The position numbers were made by a program, and so were the translations under genes. This document shows, piece by piece, positions 48,468 to 58,042 of a stretch of 64,000 nt of DNA. The stretch spans positions 62,001-126,000 of the forward strand of contig NZ_BMES01000001.1 in assembly GCF_014636935.1 (NCBI RefSeq). The letters are read 5' to 3'. The number at the start of each line of letters is the position of its first letter. The stretch's first letter is position 1. The notes below the pieces were generated by a model. That model was given only the letters and a program-made list of their open reading frames with translations, was not told the DNA's origin and did not search any database. This DNA is from Alsobacter metallidurans. GTDB lineage: Bacteria > Pseudomonadota > Alphaproteobacteria > Rhizobiales > Beijerinckiaceae.

Positions 48468-49724
48468 TCAGGCGCGAAAGCCGCGCACGAAATCCAGCAG
48501 CGTCGCGATCGCGGCGTCCGCGTCCGCCTCCGTCATCGACTCGGCCGGATTATGACTGATTCCGCCCTTGCACCGCACGAACAGCATGCCCACCGGGCAC
48601 AGCGACGCCATCGCCATTGCGTCGTGCCCGGCGCCCGAGGGCAGCTCCAGCACGGGGATCTGCCGGCCCGCCACCGCGGCTGCGAGGCCGGCCCGGATCG
48701 CCGGGTCGCAGGGCGCGGCGGGCGCGTCATAGAAAGGTTCGATCGTGAGCGTCACGCCGCGCCGTTGCGCGATGGCGCGGCATTCGCGCTCCACGGCCGC
48801 CACCAGCGCGGTGCGGATCACGTCGTCCGGGCTGCGGGCGTCCAGCGTGAACAGCACCCGCCCCGGAATGACATTGACGGCGTTGGGCTCCACCGTGAAG
48901 CGGCCCACGGTTGCGACCGTGTCCGGCTGGCCCGCGCCGAGCCGTTCGATCGCGAGCGCCATCTCGGCCGCAGCCGCCAGCGCGTCCTGCCGCAGCGTCA
49001 TCGGCACCGTGCCGGCATGCCCGGCCATGCCCGAAACCGTCATACGCCGGCGGCTCGCGCCGTTGATGGCCGTGACCACGCCGACCGCCAAGTCGCGCGC
49101 TTCCAGCACCGGCCCCTGCTCGATATGAACCTCCACATAGGCCAGCACCGCCGCACGATCGCGCCGCAACGCCGCAATGCCGTCAGGGTCGCCGCCAAAC
49201 CCGACAAGCGCGTCGCGCAGGCTGATCCCGTCCTCGTCCCGGCCATCCAGCGTGGCGGGGTCGAAGGTCCCGGCCAGCGCGCGGGAGGAGGACAGGTTGC
49301 TCGGAAACCGGACATTCTCCTCGTCCCCGAACGCGAGCGCTTCCACGGCGAAGGGCAGACGCTCGCCGGCATTCGCGAGTTCCTCGATCACCCCGATCGC
49401 CGCAACCACGCCCAGCGTGCCGTCAAACGCGCCAGCGTCCTTCACGGTGTCGATGTGCGAGCCGATCAGCAACGCCGGCAATCCCGGCGTCGCGCCCTCG
49501 TAGCGCCCCACCACGGTGCCGAGCGCGTCGACGTTGACGCTGTCGCATCCGGCCGCGCGCATCATCTCCGCCACAGCATCCGCGGCATGCCGGTGGGATG
49601 GGGACAGATACAGGCGGTGGATCTGGCCCGGCACGTCCGTGAAGGCGCGGAGCTGCTCCAGGCGCTCGATGGCGCGCGAGCCGAGCGTGACGGGAAGGCG
49701 GATGGACGGCACGATGCTGGTCAT
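48468..49724 (-). CDS. Zn-dependent amidohydrolase, allantoate/N-carbamoyl-L-amino-acid hydrolase family
   Basis: A 418-aa M20-family metallo-amidohydrolase. It has the metal-binding GSHIDTVKDAGAFDGTLGV, the glutamate pair in LAFGDEENVRF and VHIEQGPVLE, and the dimerisation-domain GMAGHAGTVPM and C-terminal SGAGHDAMAMA and GISHNPAES. This pattern covers allantoate amidohydrolase, beta-ureidopropionase and L-carbamoylases, which release ammonia and CO2 from ureido compounds. DEENVRF replaces the usual EEGxRF, so substrate may differ. Its location 3.3 kb before the urea transport operon fits nitrogen scavenging (inference). Confidence 0.9.
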   Translation of the reverse strand: MTSIVPSIRLPVTLGSRAIERLEQLRAFTDVPGQIHRLYLSPSHRHAADAVAEMMRAAGCDSVNVDALGTVVGRYEGATPGLPALLIGSHIDTVKDAGAFDGTLGVVAAIGVIEELANAGERLPFAVEALAFGDEENVRFPSNLSSSRALAGTFDPATLDGRDEDGISLRDALVGFGGDPDGIAALRRDRAAVLAYVEVHIEQGPVLEARDLAVGVVTAINGASRRRMTVSGMAGHAGTVPMTLRQDALAAAAEMALAIERLGAGQPDTVATVGRFTVEPNAVNVIPGRVLFTLDARSPDDVIRTALVAAVERECRAIAQRRGVTLTIEPFYDAPAAPCDPAIRAGLAAAVAGRQIPVLELPSGAGHDAMAMASLCPVGMLFVRCKGGISHNPAESMTEADADAAIATLLDFVRGFRA

Positions 49725-49865
49725 GGCGGGAAGCTAAGCCGGATCCGACCGCGGCGGCAACGCCGCCCGGTTCGGGAGAGCGCAATTGTGCCTCTCCCCC
49801 GCTGGCGCGCGGCGCCCTATGGTGCCGCATGGCCGCCGTCTCGCGGCTTTCCGGAACGTCCCATC

Positions 49866-50297
49866 ATGACCGAACTCACCCTCGCGGCCGCCCAGGCCCT
49901 CGTGTCCGCCGCCCTCGCGCATGGCCGCGAGAAAACCATGCAGCCGCTCGCCGTCGCGGTGCTCGACGCGCGTGGGGCGCTCCGCGCTTTCGGCGCCGAG
50001 GACGGGACCAGCCTGAAGCGCGGCGACATCGCGCGCGGCAAGGCCTCGGGGGCGATCGCGCTCGGCGTCGGCTCGCGCGCGCTGCACCGCATGGCGCAGG
50101 AGCGTCCGCATTTCATCGAGTCGATGCACGGCGTCGTCGGCGCGCTCGTGCCGGTGCCGGGCGGCGTCCTGCTGCGCGACGCCTCCGGCGCCGTGGTCGG
50201 CGCGGTCGGCATCTCGGGCGACAACGCCGACAACGACGAGGCCGCCGCGCTGGCGGGTGCGGCCGCGGTGGGTCTCACGGCCGACCCCGGCAAATGA
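49866..50297 (+). CDS. GlcG/HbpS family protein
   Basis: A 143-aa single-domain protein of the GlcG/HbpS (DUF336) fold: TLAAAQALVSAALAHGREKTMQPLAVAVLD-type start, AFGAEDGTSL, RGKASGAIALGVGSRAL, GGVLLRDASGAVVGAVGISGD and DNDEAAALAG. Members bind heme, cobalamin or small ligands, or support diol/glycolate metabolism; the ligand cannot be assigned. Divergent from the amidohydrolase across 141 bp and 135 bp upstream of the isomerase. Confidence 0.9.
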   Translation: MTELTLAAAQALVSAALAHGREKTMQPLAVAVLDARGALRAFGAEDGTSLKRGDIARGKASGAIALGVGSRALHRMAQERPHFIESMHGVVGALVPVPGGVLLRDASGAVVGAVGISGDNADNDEAAALAGAAAVGLTADPGK

Positions 50298-50432
50298 CGA
50301 CCCTGCCGGGCGCGCGGCAGGCTTGCGCGCCCGGGGCTGGACACGCCGGCCGCGCCGGGCTTGGCTCAAGGGAGCCGCTGCGGGTGCGGACGGCGAGCCG
50401 CCGACAAGGCGGCCAAGGAGGGGAGACCGCAG

Positions 50433-51212
50433 ATGCCGCGCTTCGCCGCCAATCTGTCCATGATGTTCACCGAGTGGGAGTTCCTGGACCGCTTCGCGGC
50501 CGCCTCGGACGCTGGCTTTTCGGCCGTTGAATTCCTGTTCCCCTACGAGCATCCGCCCGAAGCGATCGAGCAGCGCTTGCGCGAAAACGGGCTCACGCAG
50601 GCGTTGTTCAACCTCTGGCCCGGCGACTGGCAGGCCGGCGAACGCGGCATCGCGGCGCTGCCCGGCCGCGAAGCCGAATTCCGGGACAAGTTGCAGGTTG
50701 CGGCCGCCTACGTGGAGGCCACCGGCGTCCGCCGCGTCCACCTGATGAGCGGCATGGCCGACCCCAACGATTCCGCCGCCCAGGGCTGCTTTTCGGCCAA
50801 TCTGGCGCTCGCCTGCGAGCAGATCGGCCAGCTCGGCGCCGACGTGCTGCTCGAGCCCATCAATGGCCGCGACATGCCGGGCTATTTCATGAACAGCTTC
50901 GATCGCGCCGCCGCCATCATCAAGCAGGCGGGCCGCCCCAACCTGAAGCTGCAGTTCGATTTCTACCATCGCCAGATCCTCCATGGCGACGTCACGATGG
51001 CATTTAGGGCGATGCAGCCGATCACCGGGCACGTGCAGATCGCGAGCGTGCCGAGCCGCCACGAGCCCGCCGGCGAGGAGCTGAACTACCCCTTCGTGTT
51101 CGAGGAGCTGGACCGGCTGGGCTATGCGGGCTTCGTCGGCTGCGAGTACCGGCCGCGCGCCGGCACCGTGGAGGGCCTCGGCTGGTTCGCGCCCTGGCGG
51201 CGCAAGACCTGA
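50433..51212 (+). CDS. hydroxypyruvate isomerase family protein (Hyi/OtnI-like)
   Basis: A 259-aa xylose-isomerase-like TIM barrel. It starts MPRFAANLSMMFTEWEFLDRF and has LFNLWPGDW, HLMSGMADP, EPINGRDMPGYFMNS and QFDFYHRQI; the Glu, Asp and His in these motifs are the likely metal ligands. Hyi interconverts hydroxypyruvate and tartronate semialdehyde in glyoxylate metabolism, and OtnI acts on 2-oxo-tetronate. AAGGAGGGGAGA precedes ATG 50433. Only 10 bp separate it from the next gene. Confidence 0.88.
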   Translation: MPRFAANLSMMFTEWEFLDRFAAASDAGFSAVEFLFPYEHPPEAIEQRLRENGLTQALFNLWPGDWQAGERGIAALPGREAEFRDKLQVAAAYVEATGVRRVHLMSGMADPNDSAAQGCFSANLALACEQIGQLGADVLLEPINGRDMPGYFMNSFDRAAAIIKQAGRPNLKLQFDFYHRQILHGDVTMAFRAMQPITGHVQIASVPSRHEPAGEELNYPFVFEELDRLGYAGFVGCEYRPRAGTVEGLGWFAPWRRKT

Positions 51213-51222
51213 CGCACGCGCG

Positions 51223-52818
51223 ATGGCTGAGCCCGCCAAGCCCCGCCGCAAGGTGCTGTTCATCACCACCGACCAGCAGCGGGCGGACGCGCTCGTGCTC
51301 GCGCCGGATTTCGACCTGTGTCCCAACCTGAAGGCGCTCGCGGCCGAGGGCGTGACCTTCACGCGTCATTACACTTGCGCGGCCCCTTGCGGCCCCGCCC
51401 GCGCCACGCTGCTGACGGGGCTTTATCCTTTCGTGCATCGCTCGGTCCGCAACGCCACCCCGCTGGACGCGCGGCACGGGAACGTCTTCATGGAAGCGCG
51501 CCGGGCCGGCTACGATCCGGTGCTGTTCGGCTACACGGACTCGGCCATCGATCCGCGCGCCACCGTGCCGGGCGATCCCCGCACCCGCAGCTTCGAGGGC
51601 GTGCTGCCCGGCCTTCGGCTGGAGGCCGCGCTGAACGAGGCGAGCCTGGAGCCCTGGCTCACGGATCTCGCCAAGCGCGGCTACGACGTTCCCAAGCGCC
51701 TGCGCAACATCTACCGGCATGTCGGCTCCACCAAGGTGATGAAGCAGTTCTCGCGCGAGGCCGCCTTGTACCGGGCCGAGGATTCCGACACCGCCTGGCT
51801 GACCGACAAGCTGCTCGATTTCTGGCGCCTGCGCCGGGACGAGGACTGGTTCGTGCACCTCGTCTGGTACCGCCCGCACCCGCCCTTTATCGCGCCCGAA
51901 CCCTACAACCGCCTCGTGCCGGCCGATGCGATCGCCTTGCCGCGTCGCCGCGAAACCATCGAGCAGGAACGCGCCGCGCACCCGTTCCTGGACGCATGGC
52001 TGCACGAGCAGAACACGGCCGACTACCTGAAGACCCAGGTCAACACGCAGGAATCGAGCGCCGCCGAAATCCAGGACATCCGCGCCGTTTATCTCGGTCT
52101 CCTGGCCGAGGTGGACGCCAATCTGGGCCGCGTCGTCGACCACCTGAAGCGGACCGGAGAGTGGGACGAAACGCTCGTCGTGTTCACGTCCGACCACGGC
52201 GAATTGCTCGGCGACCACTGGTGCTGGGGAAAGGGCGGCTTCCACGACGCCTCCAATCACGTCCCGCTGATCGTCCGGGCGCCCGGCATGCCGGCGGAGC
52301 ACAGGGGACGCGTGGTGGACGCCTTCACCGAGTCGGTGGACCTCGCCCCCACGATCCTCGAGTGGGTGGGCCTGGCGCCTCCGGCTGAAATGAACGGCGT
52401 GTCGCTCGGCCCCTGGCTGCGCGGCGAAACGCCCGAGCGCTGGCGCGACTACGCATTTTGGGAGTTCGACTTCCGCACCCTGGGCGGCGGCGGCCTGGAA
52501 GCCGCGCTCGGGCTCACGCCCGACCAGTGCACGCTCGACGTCATTCGCGAGCGGCGCTGGAAATACGTGCATTTCACCGCGCTGCCGCCGCTCCTATTTG
52601 ATCTCGACGACGATCCGGGCGAGTTCAACAATCTCGCAGACAGTCCTGCCTATGCGAGCGAGAGCGCCCGCCTGGCGGGCCGCCTCCTGTCGCATCGCAT
52701 GCTTCACGCCGAGCGCACGCTCACCAACACCAAGCTCGCGCATGCGGGCGTGAAGACCTGGACGGGCGACCGCGGCCTCGTGCCGCCTTCGTTTCAGGCA
52801 ACGGCGGCTGGCGCCTAA
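51223..52818 (+). CDS. formylglycine-dependent sulfatase / phosphonate monoester hydrolase
   Basis: A 531-aa alkaline-phosphatase-superfamily hydrolase. The N-terminus VLFITTDQQRADAL supplies the metal-binding aspartates. CGPARATLLTG (Cys near residue 56) is the C-x-P-x-R motif converted to formylglycine, and FTSDHGELLGDHWCWGKGG gives further ligands. Length and the extended C-terminus recall phosphonate monoester hydrolases and choline-type sulfatases. There is no signal peptide, so it acts in the cytosol. Coupled to the upstream isomerase gene. A separate maturase is not in the window. Confidence 0.88.
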   Translation: MAEPAKPRRKVLFITTDQQRADALVLAPDFDLCPNLKALAAEGVTFTRHYTCAAPCGPARATLLTGLYPFVHRSVRNATPLDARHGNVFMEARRAGYDPVLFGYTDSAIDPRATVPGDPRTRSFEGVLPGLRLEAALNEASLEPWLTDLAKRGYDVPKRLRNIYRHVGSTKVMKQFSREAALYRAEDSDTAWLTDKLLDFWRLRRDEDWFVHLVWYRPHPPFIAPEPYNRLVPADAIALPRRRETIEQERAAHPFLDAWLHEQNTADYLKTQVNTQESSAAEIQDIRAVYLGLLAEVDANLGRVVDHLKRTGEWDETLVVFTSDHGELLGDHWCWGKGGFHDASNHVPLIVRAPGMPAEHRGRVVDAFTESVDLAPTILEWVGLAPPAEMNGVSLGPWLRGETPERWRDYAFWEFDFRTLGGGGLEAALGLTPDQCTLDVIRERRWKYVHFTALPPLLFDLDDDPGEFNNLADSPAYASESARLAGRLLSHRMLHAERTLTNTKLAHAGVKTWTGDRGLVPPSFQATAAGA

Positions 52819-52954
52819 AACAAAGGCAGACGCGTAAACCGAATCCGCATCCTGCGCGCTCCGCGTGCGGAACCGTTGTGGACGCAAGATCCTGCGACGG
52901 GTCGGCCAAATCGGCTCCAGCGTCGTCCAAGCTTGGTCCTAGCCCCCCTTTGGC

Positions 52955-52969
52955 TCGCATTTTATGCGA
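52955..52969. promoter_or_regulatory. TCGCAT-TTT-ATGCGA palindrome upstream of the urt promoter
   Basis: A perfect 6-bp inverted repeat with a 3-bp centre (52955-52960 and 52964-52969), 32 bp upstream of the sigma-54 -24 element. Its place and symmetry suit a regulator site, but it does not match the NtrC consensus well. The remainder of 52819-53000 has no gene. Confidence 0.35.
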
Positions 52970-53000
52970 ATCCGCCGCTCCGGCGATTATCGTCATCTGC

Positions 53001-53015
53001 TGGCACGGCGCTTGC
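53001..53015 (+). promoter_or_regulatory. sigma-54 (RpoN) promoter of the urt operon
   Basis: TGGCAC (53001-53006), five bases, TTGC (53012-53015) matches the -24/-12 consensus completely. Transcription would begin near 53026, 40 nt before the urtA ATG. Sigma-54 promoters need an activator such as NtrC, so urea uptake is probably induced under nitrogen limitation. Confidence 0.8.
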
Positions 53016-53065
53016 GAACCTTCCTTTCCGGTCCATGAACCCGCGTTTAGGAGGGGGCTCTACCC

Positions 53066-54352
53066 ATGTCGCTTCGTTTCAAGTCTTTCGTAGCCGCCGC
53101 GGCCGTCGCCGCCGGGGTGACGCTCGCCTCGGCCGGCGCCCAGGCCCAGACCATCAAGGTCGGCATCCTGCATTCGCTCTCGGGCACCATGGCGATCAGC
53201 GAGACCACGCTGAAGGACGTCATGCTCATGCTCATCGACGAGCAGAACAAGAAGGGCGGTCTCCTCGGCAAGAAGCTCGAGGCCGTGGTGGTCGACCCGG
53301 CTTCCAACTGGCCGCTCTTCGCCGAGAAGGCTAAGGAGCTGCTGCTCAAGGACAAGGTCGCGGCCACGTTCGGCTGCTGGACCTCGGTGTCGCGCAAGTC
53401 CGTGCTGCCGGTGTTCGAGGAGAACAACGGCATCCTGTTCTACCCGGTGCAGTACGAGGGTGAAGAGTCGTCCAAGAACATCTTCTACACCGGCGCCGCT
53501 CCGAACCAGCAGGCAATCCCGGCCGTCGACTACCTGGCCGAGAACGAAAAGGTCCAGCGCTGGGTGCTGGCCGGCACCGACTACGTCTACCCGCGCACGA
53601 CCAACAAGATCCTCGAGGCCTACCTGAAGTCCAAGGGCGTGAAGTCCGAGGACATCATGATCAACTACACGCCGTTCGGTCACTCCGACTGGCAGACGAT
53701 TGTCGCCGACATCAAGAAGTTCGGCTCGGCCGGCAAGAAGACCGCCGTGGTGTCGACCATCAACGGCGACGCCAACGTGCCGTTCTACAAGGAGCTCGGC
53801 AACCAGGGCGTGAAGGCGACCGACATCCCGGTCGTGGCGTTCTCGGTCGGCGAGGAAGAACTCGCCGGCATCGACACCAAGCCGCTGGTCGGCCATCTCG
53901 CCGCTTGGAACTACTTCCAGTCCGTGGACGTGCCGGTCAACAAGACCTTCATCGACCAGTGGAAGGCCTACACCAAGAACCCGAAGCGCGTGACCAACGA
54001 CCCGATGGAGGCGCACGTCATCGGCTTCAACATGTGGGTCAAGGCCGTCGAGAAAGCCGGCACCACCGACACCTCTGCGGTGATCGACGCGCTGGTCGGC
54101 GTCACCGTCCCGAACCTCTCGGGCGGATACTCGGCCATGATGCCGAACCATCACATCACCAAGCCGGTCCTGATCGGCGAGATCAAGGCCGACGGCCAGT
54201 TCTCCATCGTGCAGCAGACCGCCCAGGTGGTCGGCGACGAGTGGTCGGACTACCTCGAAGGCTCCAAGGACCTGATCTCCGATTGGCGCGCTCCGATGAC
54301 CTGCGGCAACTTCAACGTGAAGACCGGCAAGTGCGGCGGCGCCTCCAAGTAA
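53066..54352 (+). CDS. urtA: urea ABC transporter substrate-binding protein
   Basis: The 428-aa periplasmic urea-binding protein. A signal peptide (FVAAAAVAAGVTLASAGAQAQ) precedes a type I periplasmic fold with TIKVGILHSLSGTMAISE, CWTSVSRKSVLPVFE, NGILFYPVQYEGEE and the closing MTCGNFNVKTGKC. These are UrtA hallmarks that separate it from branched-chain amino-acid binding proteins. GGAGG before ATG 53066. Codon use is highly biased, suggesting strong expression. Followed by large hairpins before urtB. Confidence 0.96.
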   Translation: MSLRFKSFVAAAAVAAGVTLASAGAQAQTIKVGILHSLSGTMAISETTLKDVMLMLIDEQNKKGGLLGKKLEAVVVDPASNWPLFAEKAKELLLKDKVAATFGCWTSVSRKSVLPVFEENNGILFYPVQYEGEESSKNIFYTGAAPNQQAIPAVDYLAENEKVQRWVLAGTDYVYPRTTNKILEAYLKSKGVKSEDIMINYTPFGHSDWQTIVADIKKFGSAGKKTAVVSTINGDANVPFYKELGNQGVKATDIPVVAFSVGEEELAGIDTKPLVGHLAAWNYFQSVDVPVNKTFIDQWKAYTKNPKRVTNDPMEAHVIGFNMWVKAVEKAGTTDTSAVIDALVGVTVPNLSGGYSAMMPNHHITKPVLIGEIKADGQFSIVQQTAQVVGDEWSDYLEGSKDLISDWRAPMTCGNFNVKTGKCGGASK

Positions 54353-54369
54353 GCTGACGACAAACGACG

Positions 54370-54479
54370 ATCCCCGGCCGGCGGCTCTCGCCCGGCCGGG
54401 GATGGCTCACGACCTGGACCGCGGGCCTCCGGCCCGCATCCATCCGGCCCAGCCCGTGCGGGCCGGAGGCCTGCGGTCC
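54370..54479. repeat. two strong inverted repeats between urtA and urtB
   Basis: First stem: ATCCCCGGCCGG (54370-54381) with CCGGCCGGGGAT (54392-54403), perfect 12 bp. Second stem: 23-bp arms at 54416-54438 and 54457-54479, complementary at 22 of 23 positions, beginning GGACCGC and ending GCGGTCC, with an 18-nt loop. No T-tract follows. In RNA these would protect the urtA 3' end from exonucleases or attenuate read-through, so that binding protein exceeds permease. The second has the look of a dispersed extragenic palindrome. Confidence 0.75.
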
Positions 54480-54509
54480 AACGCTCCTCCGCCACAAGGT
54501 TTGCAATCG

Positions 54510-56114
54510 ATGCGTATCGCGCGCCTTCTCGCCGCCCTGCTCGGGCTGGCCCTGGCTTCCGTCGCTTCCGCGCCCTCGCGCGCCGCCGACCTCGACGCCG
54601 CGTTCGCGCGCATCGCCACCGAGAATTTCGGCGAAATCGAAGCCGCCATCGGCGATCTCGCGGCCACCGGGGACCCGAAGGCCGCCGCCGCCCTGCAGGC
54701 GCTCACGGATAGCCGCCTCGTCTACGCGCCGGCCGACAAGGGCGTGTTCATCAAGGCGCCGGACGGCAAGTTCACCGACGCCCGCACGGGCGCCGCACCC
54801 GCCGCGGAGCCGTTCGGAACCAAGCCGGTCCGCGTCAACAACCGCGTCCGCCGCGCGCTGGAAGCCGCGCTCGGCTCCCTGACGCTGCTCTCCCCCGACC
54901 CGGCCAAGCGCCTCGCCGCCGCCGAGGCGGTGCTGAAATCCCGCGACTCCGCCGCCATACCGGCGCTCGACGCCGCGATCGCGAAGGAAACGGACGCCCG
55001 TATCAAGAAAACCATGGTGCAGGCCCGCGCCGCCGCGGTGCTGGGCAAAGCCGATGCCACCGACGCCGAGAAGGTCTCGGCCATTGACGTGGTGGCCGAG
55101 CGCGGCGACCAGGACACGCTGTCGCTGCTCGCCAATCTGCGCGCCAACGGCACCCCGATCGTCAAGATGGCGGCCGAAACTGCGGCCGGCGCCATCGAGC
55201 GGCGCCTCGCCGTTCTCTCCTCGGTCCAGAACGTCTGGTACGGCCTGTCGCTCGGCTCGGTGCTGCTGCTGGCCGCCATCGGCCTCGCGATCACGTTCGG
55301 CGTCATGGGCATCATCAACATGGCCCATGGCGAGATGGTGATGCTCGGGGCCTACACGACCTTCGTGGTGCAGGAGATCCTGCGCACCAAGTACCCGGCC
55401 CTGTTCGACTGGTCGCTCGCGATGGCGATCCCGCTCGCCTTCCTGGTCGCCGGCGGGGTCGGCGTGCTGATCGAGCGCAGCGTCATCCGCTTCCTGTATG
55501 GCCGCCCGCTCGAGACGCTGCTGGCCACCTGGGGCGTCAGCCTCATCCTGCAGCAAGCGGTGCGCTCCTGGTTCGGCGCCAACAACCGCGAGGTCGGCGC
55601 GCCGGCGTTCATGTCGGGCTCGTTCGACTTCATGGGGCTCGCCATCACGTATGGGCGGCTCTGGATCGTGGTCTTCGGCGCCCTCGTGTTCGCCGCGCTG
55701 CTCTTCGTGCTCAAGGCCACGTCCTTCGGGCTGAAGATGCGGGCCGTCACGCAGAACCGCCGCATGGCCTCCTGCATGGGCATCCGCACGCCTTGGGTGG
55801 ATTCGCTCACCTTCGGGCTCGGGTCCGGCATCGCCGGCATCGCCGGGGTGGCGCTCTCGCAGATCGACAACGTCTCGCCCAATCTCGGCCAGAGCTACAT
55901 CGTCGACAGCTTCATGGTGGTGGTGTTTGGCGGGGTCGGAAACCTCTGGGGCACGCTGGTGGCCGCCATGACGCTGGGGATCGCCAACAAGTTCCTGGAG
56001 CCTTTCGCGGGCGCGGTGCTGGGCAAGATCCTGCTGCTGATCTTCATCATCCTGTTCATCCAGAAGCGTCCGCGCGGGCTGTTCGCCCTCAAGGGACGGG
56101 CGGTCGAAGCATGA
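54510..56114 (+). CDS. urtB: urea ABC transporter permease UrtB
   Basis: A 534-aa membrane subunit. A signal peptide and a ~200-residue periplasmic helical region (residues ~25-235, HEAT-like, AKRLAAAEAVLKSRDSAAIPALDAAI) precede the LivH-type permease domain (ITFGVMGIINMAHGEMVMLGAY; GMRIRT-type MASCMGIRTPWVDSLTFGLGSGIAGIAG). The long N-terminal extension is common in UrtB and absent from amino-acid LivH proteins. ATG 54510. Its stop overlaps urtC by 4 bp (ATGA). Confidence 0.95.
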   Translation: MRIARLLAALLGLALASVASAPSRAADLDAAFARIATENFGEIEAAIGDLAATGDPKAAAALQALTDSRLVYAPADKGVFIKAPDGKFTDARTGAAPAAEPFGTKPVRVNNRVRRALEAALGSLTLLSPDPAKRLAAAEAVLKSRDSAAIPALDAAIAKETDARIKKTMVQARAAAVLGKADATDAEKVSAIDVVAERGDQDTLSLLANLRANGTPIVKMAAETAAGAIERRLAVLSSVQNVWYGLSLGSVLLLAAIGLAITFGVMGIINMAHGEMVMLGAYTTFVVQEILRTKYPALFDWSLAMAIPLAFLVAGGVGVLIERSVIRFLYGRPLETLLATWGVSLILQQAVRSWFGANNREVGAPAFMSGSFDFMGLAITYGRLWIVVFGALVFAALLFVLKATSFGLKMRAVTQNRRMASCMGIRTPWVDSLTFGLGSGIAGIAGVALSQIDNVSPNLGQSYIVDSFMVVVFGGVGNLWGTLVAAMTLGIANKFLEPFAGAVLGKILLLIFIILFIQKRPRGLFALKGRAVEA

Positions 56115-57271
56115 TCCTGCGCACCATCATCGACCTCGACTGGCGCGGCCGCGTCTTCCTGCTGGTGCTGGCGGCGGTCGCCGTTCTGGTGCCGTTGTTG
56201 AACCTCGCGGTCCCGGCCGGCTCGGCCTTCAACGTGCCCACCTATCTGGTGTCGCTACTGGGAAAATATCTCTGCTACGCCCTGCTGGCGATCGCGCTTG
56301 ACCTTGTCTGGGGCTATTGCGGCATTCTCTCGCTCGGCCACGGCGCCTTCTTCGCGCTCGGCGGCTACGCGATGGGCATGTACCTGATGCGCCAGATCGG
56401 ACCGCGCGGCGTCTACGCCAACCCGGTCCTGCCGGACTTCATGGTGTTCCTGAACATGAAGGAGCTGCCCATCACTTGGTGGGGCTTCGGGCACTTCCCC
56501 TACGCGATGCTGATGGTGCTGGTGGTCCCGGGCCTGCTCGCCTTCGTGTTCGGCTGGTTCGCGTTCCGGTCGCGCGTCACCGGCGTTTACCTCTCCATCA
56601 TCACGCAGGCGATGACCTACGCGCTGCTGCTGGCCTTCTTCCGCAACGACATGGGGTTCGGCGGCAACAACGGCCTCACGGATTTCAAGGACATCCTCGG
56701 CTTCAACATCCAGGCGCAAAGCACCCGCGTGGCGCTGTTCGTCGCCAGCGTGGTCGCGCTGGCGCTCGGCTACCTGATCGCCCGCGCGATGGTGACGTCG
56801 GCCTACGGCAAGGTGCTGATCGCCATTCGGGACGCCGAGAGCCGGGCCCGCTTCATGGGCTACAGGGTGGAGCGCTACAAGCTCGTCGCCTTCACGGTGT
56901 CGGCCTGCATGGCGGGCGTCGCGGGGGCGCTGTACGTGCCGCAGGTCGGCATCATCAACCCGTCCGAATTCGCCGCCGCGAACTCCATCGAGGCGGTGAT
57001 CTGGGTCGCAGTTGGCGGCCGCGGCACGCTCGTGGGGGCGGCGCTCGGCGCCGTGCTGGTGAACTGGGCCAAGACATGGCTCACCGGCGCTTTCCCGGAG
57101 GTCTGGGTGTTCGGCCTCGGCGCGCTGTTCGTGCTGGTGACGCTGTTCCTGCCCAAGGGCATCATCAGGACGCTGTCGGAATGGAGCGCCCGCCGCTCGG
57201 ATCAGCGCGCCGCATCGGCGGCGGCGGAGGCCGGGATCGGCGCCGTGCAACAGCCTGCCGGGGCGGAGTGA
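56111..57271 (+). CDS. urtC: urea ABC transporter permease UrtC
   Basis: A 386-aa LivM-type permease with about ten hydrophobic helices. It has DLVWGYCGILSLGHGAFFALG, RSRVTGVYLSIITQAMTYAL, NNGLTDFKDILGF and AIRDAESRARFMGYRVE, the conserved coupling loop to the ATPases. ATG 56111 overlaps the urtB stop. 4 bp before urtD. Confidence 0.96.
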   Translation: MILRTIIDLDWRGRVFLLVLAAVAVLVPLLNLAVPAGSAFNVPTYLVSLLGKYLCYALLAIALDLVWGYCGILSLGHGAFFALGGYAMGMYLMRQIGPRGVYANPVLPDFMVFLNMKELPITWWGFGHFPYAMLMVLVVPGLLAFVFGWFAFRSRVTGVYLSIITQAMTYALLLAFFRNDMGFGGNNGLTDFKDILGFNIQAQSTRVALFVASVVALALGYLIARAMVTSAYGKVLIAIRDAESRARFMGYRVERYKLVAFTVSACMAGVAGALYVPQVGIINPSEFAAANSIEAVIWVAVGGRGTLVGAALGAVLVNWAKTWLTGAFPEVWVFGLGALFVLVTLFLPKGIIRTLSEWSARRSDQRAASAAAEAGIGAVQQPAGAE

Positions 57272-57275
57272 GCCG

Positions 57276-58040
<765 letters not shown>

Positions 58041-58042
58041 CC

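Noticed and set aside
47541-49865. long plus-strand extension upstream of the HbpS/GlcG gene
   Set aside because: It runs antisense through the SWFGD-BON and amidohydrolase genes. Only the part from ATG 49866 has family similarity.
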